Source of the DNA: Acidimicrobiaceae bacterium
Lineage (GTDB): Bacteria > Actinomycetota > Acidimicrobiia > Acidimicrobiales > RAAP-2
Length of the DNA: 8,494 nt
Direction of reading: 5' to 3'
Assembly: GCA_003131665.1 (NCBI GenBank)
Contig: PKWA01000098.1
Location: 9,403 to 17,896, forward strand
Each line of letters starts with the position of its first letter. The stretch's first letter is position 1. Positions 5,452 through 8,494 of this stretch are shown here, in pieces. A model generated the notes under the pieces. The model saw only the letters and a list, made by a program, of their open reading frames with translations, did no database searches and was not told the origin of the DNA. The translations under genes and the position numbers were made by a program.

Positions 5452-6390
5452 ATGTCCCAGCGCTCGAAAAACCTCCCACGTCGTTCGTGTCTCTCGACGC
5501 CGGGATCCTCTGATCGTTTCCTCGCCAAAGCTCCCACGGTCACCGCGGACTTCTCGTTTCTCGACCTAGAGGACTCGGTGGCGCCCAAGGAGAAAGTGAA
5601 CGCCCGGGCCAAGGTCGTGAACGCCATTCGCACGTTGGCGTGGGACGAGCGTGTCTTGTGCGTGCGCCTCAACGCCTGGGATACCCCGTGGACCTACGGC
5701 GACGTCATCGAAGTGGTGGGCAACGCCGGCGAGCGACTCGACGAGCTCATGCTGCCCAAGGTGCAGTCGGCGGCCGAGGTCGTGGCCCTCGACCTGCTAC
5801 TGACCCAGGTGGAGAAGCGCAGCGGTCTGCCTGTGGGCCACATCGGGATCGAGGCCCAGATCGAGACCACCCGGGGCCTCATCAACGTCGACGAGATCTG
5901 TGCGGCCTCTCCACGACTGGAGACGATCATCTTCGGGCCGGCCGACTTCGCCGCCTCCATGGAGATGCCGGTGCTGACCGGGGGCGTCCAGATCCCCGAG
6001 TATCCCGGCGACCACTTCAACTACGTCTTCTCTCGCATCTTGATGGCGGGCCGGGCCAACGGACTGCAGGTCATCGACGGCCCGTATCTCAGGGTGAAGG
6101 ACATGGAGGGCCTGCGCGACTTCTCTCAGCGCACCAGGGTCCTCGGCTACGACGGCAAGTGGGCACTCACCCCCGACCAGGTGACGGTGCTCAACGAGCT
6201 CTACTCACCCACCCAGGAGCAGTTCGACCGGGCGTGGGCCATCCTCGACGCCTACCAGCAGGCCACCGAGGGCGACCGCAAGGGTGCCGTGATGTTCGGT
6301 GACGAGATGATCGACGAGGCCAGTCGCAAGATGGCCACCAAGTTCGTGACACGCGGTACGCGCGCCGGCCGGACCCGCTCGAAAGGCTGA
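5452..6390 (+). CDS. mcl: CitE/Mcl-type CoA-ester lyase, probably L-malyl-CoA/beta-methylmalyl-CoA lyase
   Basis: The 312-residue protein belongs to the HpcH/HpaI aldolase/citrate lyase beta family, a TIM barrel using Mg2+. Visible motifs in order are RSCLSTPGSSDRFLAKA (11-27), FLDLEDSVAPKEK (36-48), the CoA-ester-binding VRLN (Arg72), LMLPKVQSA (99-107), QIETTRG with metal ligand Glu138, FGPADFAASM with metal ligand Asp165, and the conserved C-terminal KWALTPDQV (236-244). The order and the extra C-terminal segment match Rhodobacter-type Mcl1 rather than the citrate lyase subunit. Such enzymes cleave beta-methylmalyl-CoA to glyoxylate and propionyl-CoA and malyl-CoA to glyoxylate and acetyl-CoA. 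The nearby methylsuccinyl-CoA dehydrogenase gene supports a role in the ethylmalonyl-CoA pathway. A malyl-CoA thioesterase or another CoA-ester lyase cannot be ruled out. The ATG at 5452 places RSCLSTPG at the usual distance from the N-terminus but has only a weak upstream AGGAA. A better ribosome binding site leads to an out-of-frame ATG at 5408. Confidence 0.88.
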   Translation: MSQRSKNLPRRSCLSTPGSSDRFLAKAPTVTADFSFLDLEDSVAPKEKVNARAKVVNAIRTLAWDERVLCVRLNAWDTPWTYGDVIEVVGNAGERLDELMLPKVQSAAEVVALDLLLTQVEKRSGLPVGHIGIEAQIETTRGLINVDEICAASPRLETIIFGPADFAASMEMPVLTGGVQIPEYPGDHFNYVFSRILMAGRANGLQVIDGPYLRVKDMEGLRDFSQRTRVLGYDGKWALTPDQVTVLNELYSPTQEQFDRAWAILDAYQQATEGDRKGAVMFGDEMIDEASRKMATKFVTRGTRAGRTRSKG

Positions 6391-6420
6391 CGGTCGCCGT
6401 CACAGGGGCGCCCCGTGCTC
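6391..6420. terminator. Short convergent intergenic spacer, possible weak bidirectional terminator
   Basis: Thirty bases separate the stops of two convergent genes. A GGGGCGCCCC palindrome at 6405-6414 could form a very short stem, but it leaves almost no loop and no T-run follows on either strand. Termination here is expected from the gene layout rather than shown by the sequence. Confidence 0.2.
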
Positions 6421-8028
6421 TCAGCCCGCCTGCTCGACCAGCCGGCGGGCCACCACCTTCAAGGCCAAGGTCTCATCCGCCCCTTCGAAGATCGACAACA
6501 CACGGGCGTCGACGAAGTAGCGACTGACGGCGTACTCCTCCGCATACCCCATGCCGCCGTGGATCTGCACGGCCTCGCGGGTCACCCACTCGGCGGCTCG
6601 GCAGACGTAGGCCTTCACCATCGAGGCCTCGAGGGCGCCTTCGCCGTTGGCCATCAATCGGGCCACCTGGTAGCTGAACTGGCGAGTGGCTTGGATGATG
6701 ACGGCCATCTTGGTCAAATTGGCCCGGGTGAGCTGGTAGTCGAGGATGGGTGCGCCGAAGACGTTGCGGTTCATGGCGTAGTCGTAGGCCGCCTCATAGG
6801 CCGCCTGCATTACCCCGAGGGCCCGGGCCGCGGTCTGGAGCCGACCGTTCTCGAAGCCCTGCATCTGGAGATAGAACCCCTTCCCGACTCCTTCCTCGCC
6901 ACCGACCAGGTTTGCGTCGGGGACGAACCAGTTCTCGAAGGCCAGTTCGTAGCTGTGCATGCCCCGATACCCAATGGTGTCGATGGGCCGGCCCTCGAGA
7001 CGCCCGGGCTCACCGCCGGTCCCCTCCAGGGGGTCTTGGGTGAAGACGAACCCCCTGCCGTCTCCCTCGGGCTTCTCGACGACGAACAGCGACAGGCCCC
7101 GGTGGGCCAAGGAGCGGTCGGGATCGGTCCGGGCCAACAGCATCAGCACATCGGCCCGAGCGGCGAAAGTGCACCAGGTCTTGACCCCGTTGATCCGCCA
7201 GCCGCCCGCGGCCCGCGTCGCCGACGTCATGATGCCGGCCACGTCCGAGCCGAAGTCCGGTTCGGTGACGGCGACGGCGGCGAGCACTTCGGCGCTTGCC
7301 AACTTCGGCAGCCACCGGCGTTTTTGCTCTTCGGTGCCCCCGTACACGAGGGCCCGGGTCAGGATCTCGGGGCGGGTGATGAGGGAGCCGCCTATGCCGA
7401 GAGATCCCCAGCTGAGTTCTTCAGTGGCCACCACCATTCCGAGATAGTCGCTCTCACCTCCGGTGGCGAAGCCCTCATAGGCCTCGGGGACCGACAGCCC
7501 GAAGCCGCCCAGTTCGGCCAGCCCGCTGATGATCTCCTCGGGGATGTCGGCGTTGGTGCGATGGACGTGCTCGGCCTGGGGACGAACCTTGTCCTCAGCG
7601 AAGCGATGGAAGGTCTCGCGTACCAGCTCGAAATCCTCGCCCAGATGCCGGGGCCCCTGTTTGCCGCAGAGTTCGGCCAAAAAGTCCGGGGCCCGGTAGG
7701 TGTTCAAGAACTTGCCGGCGGGCGCCAGCTGCACCGCCTCGATCCCCCATTGGGTCTCTCGCCCGATGAGCCGGCCAACCAGGTCGCCGAGGGCGTCGGC
7801 CACAAACGCACAGGCGATCTGGGCCTCGACCTCGCCGTGCGCGCCGTAGTCGAGGGTTGCCCTGGCGGTCGCGGTGGCCGCCGCGGCGTGGGCGATGTCG
7901 TAGGCGACCACTTGGTTGGCATCGATACCACCGGTGTCTCCGAGGTTCCTGATCGCCTGATCGAGGGCACCTTCGGCGAGGGCAACGGCGGCGGTTGCCG
8001 CGCCCAGATCGGGGGAGGAGTGCGTCAT
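6421..8028 (-). CDS. mcd: Acyl-CoA dehydrogenase, probably methylsuccinyl-CoA dehydrogenase
   Basis: At 535 residues this is about 150 longer than ordinary acyl-CoA dehydrogenases. The excess is an N-terminal helical extension (about 1-115) that includes YGAHGEVEAQIACAFVADAL, as in methylsuccinyl-CoA dehydrogenases (about 550 residues in Rhodobacter). The dehydrogenase fold follows: an N-terminal helical domain (about 130-250), the FAD-contacting VTEPDFGSDVAG (254-265), a middle beta domain with GRPIDTIGYRGMHSYELAFE (346-365), and a C-terminal helical domain with QIHGGMGYAEEYAVSR (488-503). The catalytic base is probably Glu515 in IFEGADE. The predicted reaction is FAD-dependent oxidation of (2S)-methylsuccinyl-CoA to mesaconyl-CoA, passing electrons to electron-transfer flavoprotein. 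The convergent lyase gene would act two steps later in the same pathway. The ATG at 8026-8028 follows the methyltransferase stop by 10 bp, with only a weak AGGG ahead, so co-transcription with that gene is likely. The substrate is inferred from architecture and neighbour, not proven. Confidence 0.88.
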   Translation of the reverse strand: MTHSSPDLGAATAAVALAEGALDQAIRNLGDTGGIDANQVVAYDIAHAAAATATARATLDYGAHGEVEAQIACAFVADALGDLVGRLIGRETQWGIEAVQLAPAGKFLNTYRAPDFLAELCGKQGPRHLGEDFELVRETFHRFAEDKVRPQAEHVHRTNADIPEEIISGLAELGGFGLSVPEAYEGFATGGESDYLGMVVATEELSWGSLGIGGSLITRPEILTRALVYGGTEEQKRRWLPKLASAEVLAAVAVTEPDFGSDVAGIMTSATRAAGGWRINGVKTWCTFAARADVLMLLARTDPDRSLAHRGLSLFVVEKPEGDGRGFVFTQDPLEGTGGEPGRLEGRPIDTIGYRGMHSYELAFENWFVPDANLVGGEEGVGKGFYLQMQGFENGRLQTAARALGVMQAAYEAAYDYAMNRNVFGAPILDYQLTRANLTKMAVIIQATRQFSYQVARLMANGEGALEASMVKAYVCRAAEWVTREAVQIHGGMGYAEEYAVSRYFVDARVLSIFEGADETLALKVVARRLVEQAG

Positions 8029-8038
8029 GAACGGGACC

Positions 8039-8494
8039 CTAGTCCCCGTGCTTTTTCCGCCCGAGCACGGTAACTAGGGGCGGGAGTACCACCGGGTCGT
8101 CGCCGGGGTCGACGCCGGTCAGGCTGGCGAGATAGGTGCTGACCGGTCCCGGTCCGACGCCGGCCTGCGCCTCGGCCCAGGCGTCGACGATCTCGAGTCC
8201 AGCCTCGCGCACGAGGGCCGGGAGCCGGGCCCCGACGTCGGGGTGCGCGGCGTCGGGCATCGAGAGGGGAAGCCCGCCCACCCGTCCGGCTGAAGTGATC
8301 GGCTCTTGGGCCACGACCCAACCGCCGGGCCGCACGGCGGCGGCCATGCGGGCCAGCACCGCTGAGGGATCCACCACGTGGAGCAACAAGAAGCGGCAAA
8401 AGGCGAGGTCGACGGGTTCGGGGAGGTTCAGGTCCTCTCCGGCCTGGGTGATGGCCACCACCTGGCTGTGGGCTGCCGCCGCCCGGGCGGCCTC
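8039..8494 (-). CDS. Class I SAM-dependent methyltransferase, C-terminal part (cut by the window edge)
   Basis: The frame stays open to the right edge, so the N-terminus, with the glycine-rich SAM-binding loop, lies outside; 151 residues are present. The visible part has the second half of the Rossmann-type fold: LPEPVDLAFCRFLLLHV (strand 4 and following helix), VDPSAVLARMAAAVRPGGWVVAQEP (the typical post-motif segment with RPGG), and a C-terminal region PALVREAGLEIVDAW typical of the last strands. A GTG at 8459-8461 could be mistaken for a start, but codons upstream of it remain open and fit the fold, so it is internal. The substrate is unknown. The gene ends 10 bp before the methylsuccinyl-CoA dehydrogenase gene on the same strand and is probably in one transcript with it. 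Whether it has a metabolic link to that pathway cannot be told. Confidence 0.82.
   Translation of the reverse strand, partial: EAARAAAAHSQVVAITQAGEDLNLPEPVDLAFCRFLLLHVVDPSAVLARMAAAVRPGGWVVAQEPITSAGRVGGLPLSMPDAAHPDVGARLPALVREAGLEIVDAWAEAQAGVGPGPVSTYLASLTGVDPGDDPVVLPPLVTVLGRKKHGD

Noticed and set aside
6405..6414. GGGGCGCCCC palindrome as a strong bidirectional terminator
   Set aside because: There is almost no loop and no T-run on either side. In DNA of this G+C content such a 10-mer is not remarkable.
6415..8073. Long plus-strand open frame (552 codons) opposite the dehydrogenase gene
   Set aside because: It is the complement of a strongly biased high-GC coding gene, where stop codons are rare on the other strand. 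It has no family resemblance and no ribosome binding site, while the minus-strand frame shows a complete known enzyme.

Overview
The window looks like a piece of a high-GC actinobacterial chromosome. An Acidimicrobiia-like lineage is my guess, not a proof. The main clues are a membrane-anchored coiled-coil NlpC/P60 peptidoglycan hydrolase of the RipA/CwlO type, two enzymes of the ethylmalonyl-CoA pathway, and strong G/C preference at third codon positions on the right side. Base composition is not uniform. The left ~2.2 kb is far poorer in G+C (24 of 60 bases in 661-720, 25 of 60 in 1081-1140) than the right end (47 of 60 in 7201-7260). The change falls around 2220-2400.

Left, AT-richer part (1 to ~2340). 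It carries a small secreted protein with four cysteines and a decapeptide repeat (minus strand, 75-575). Upstream of it on the same strand is an ECF-type sigma factor (917-1471) with no recognisable anti-sigma gene beside it. The 341-bp gap between them holds a perfect 14-bp palindrome next to a TTGACA. From 1472 to ~2150 I see no convincing gene. At 2149-2340 a short plus-strand frame ends in an unmistakable acyl-CoA dehydrogenase C-terminus with no body in front of it. This is a truncated gene remnant lying at the composition boundary.

Middle part (2344 to 5297). A plus-strand protein of unknown overall function has a C-terminal domain resembling PemK/MazF and a basic linker. It converges on a tightly coupled minus-strand pair: the NlpC/P60 hydrolase, then 2 bp further on a divergent Lgt-family membrane protein. 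Both members of the pair concern the cell envelope.

Right, GC-rich part (5298 to 8494). A 154-bp divergent intergenic region separates the hydrolase from a plus-strand CitE/Mcl-type CoA-ester lyase (5452-6390). Convergent to the lyase, with 30 bp between, is an acyl-CoA dehydrogenase of 535 aa whose long N-terminal extension and sequence fit methylsuccinyl-CoA dehydrogenase (minus strand, 6421-8028). Upstream of it, 10 bp away on the same strand, is the C-terminal part of a class I SAM-dependent methyltransferase that runs off the window edge. In the ethylmalonyl-CoA pathway Mcd oxidises methylsuccinyl-CoA to mesaconyl-CoA, a hydratase (not in the window) makes beta-methylmalyl-CoA, and Mcl cleaves that to glyoxylate and propionyl-CoA. 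The two genes are therefore steps of one acetyl-CoA assimilation route.

I found no CRISPR array, rRNA, tRNA, transposase or integrase. The best leads for something new are the sigma factor/secreted protein pair on the AT-rich segment, the PemK-like fusion, and the Lgt paralogue lacking signature residues.
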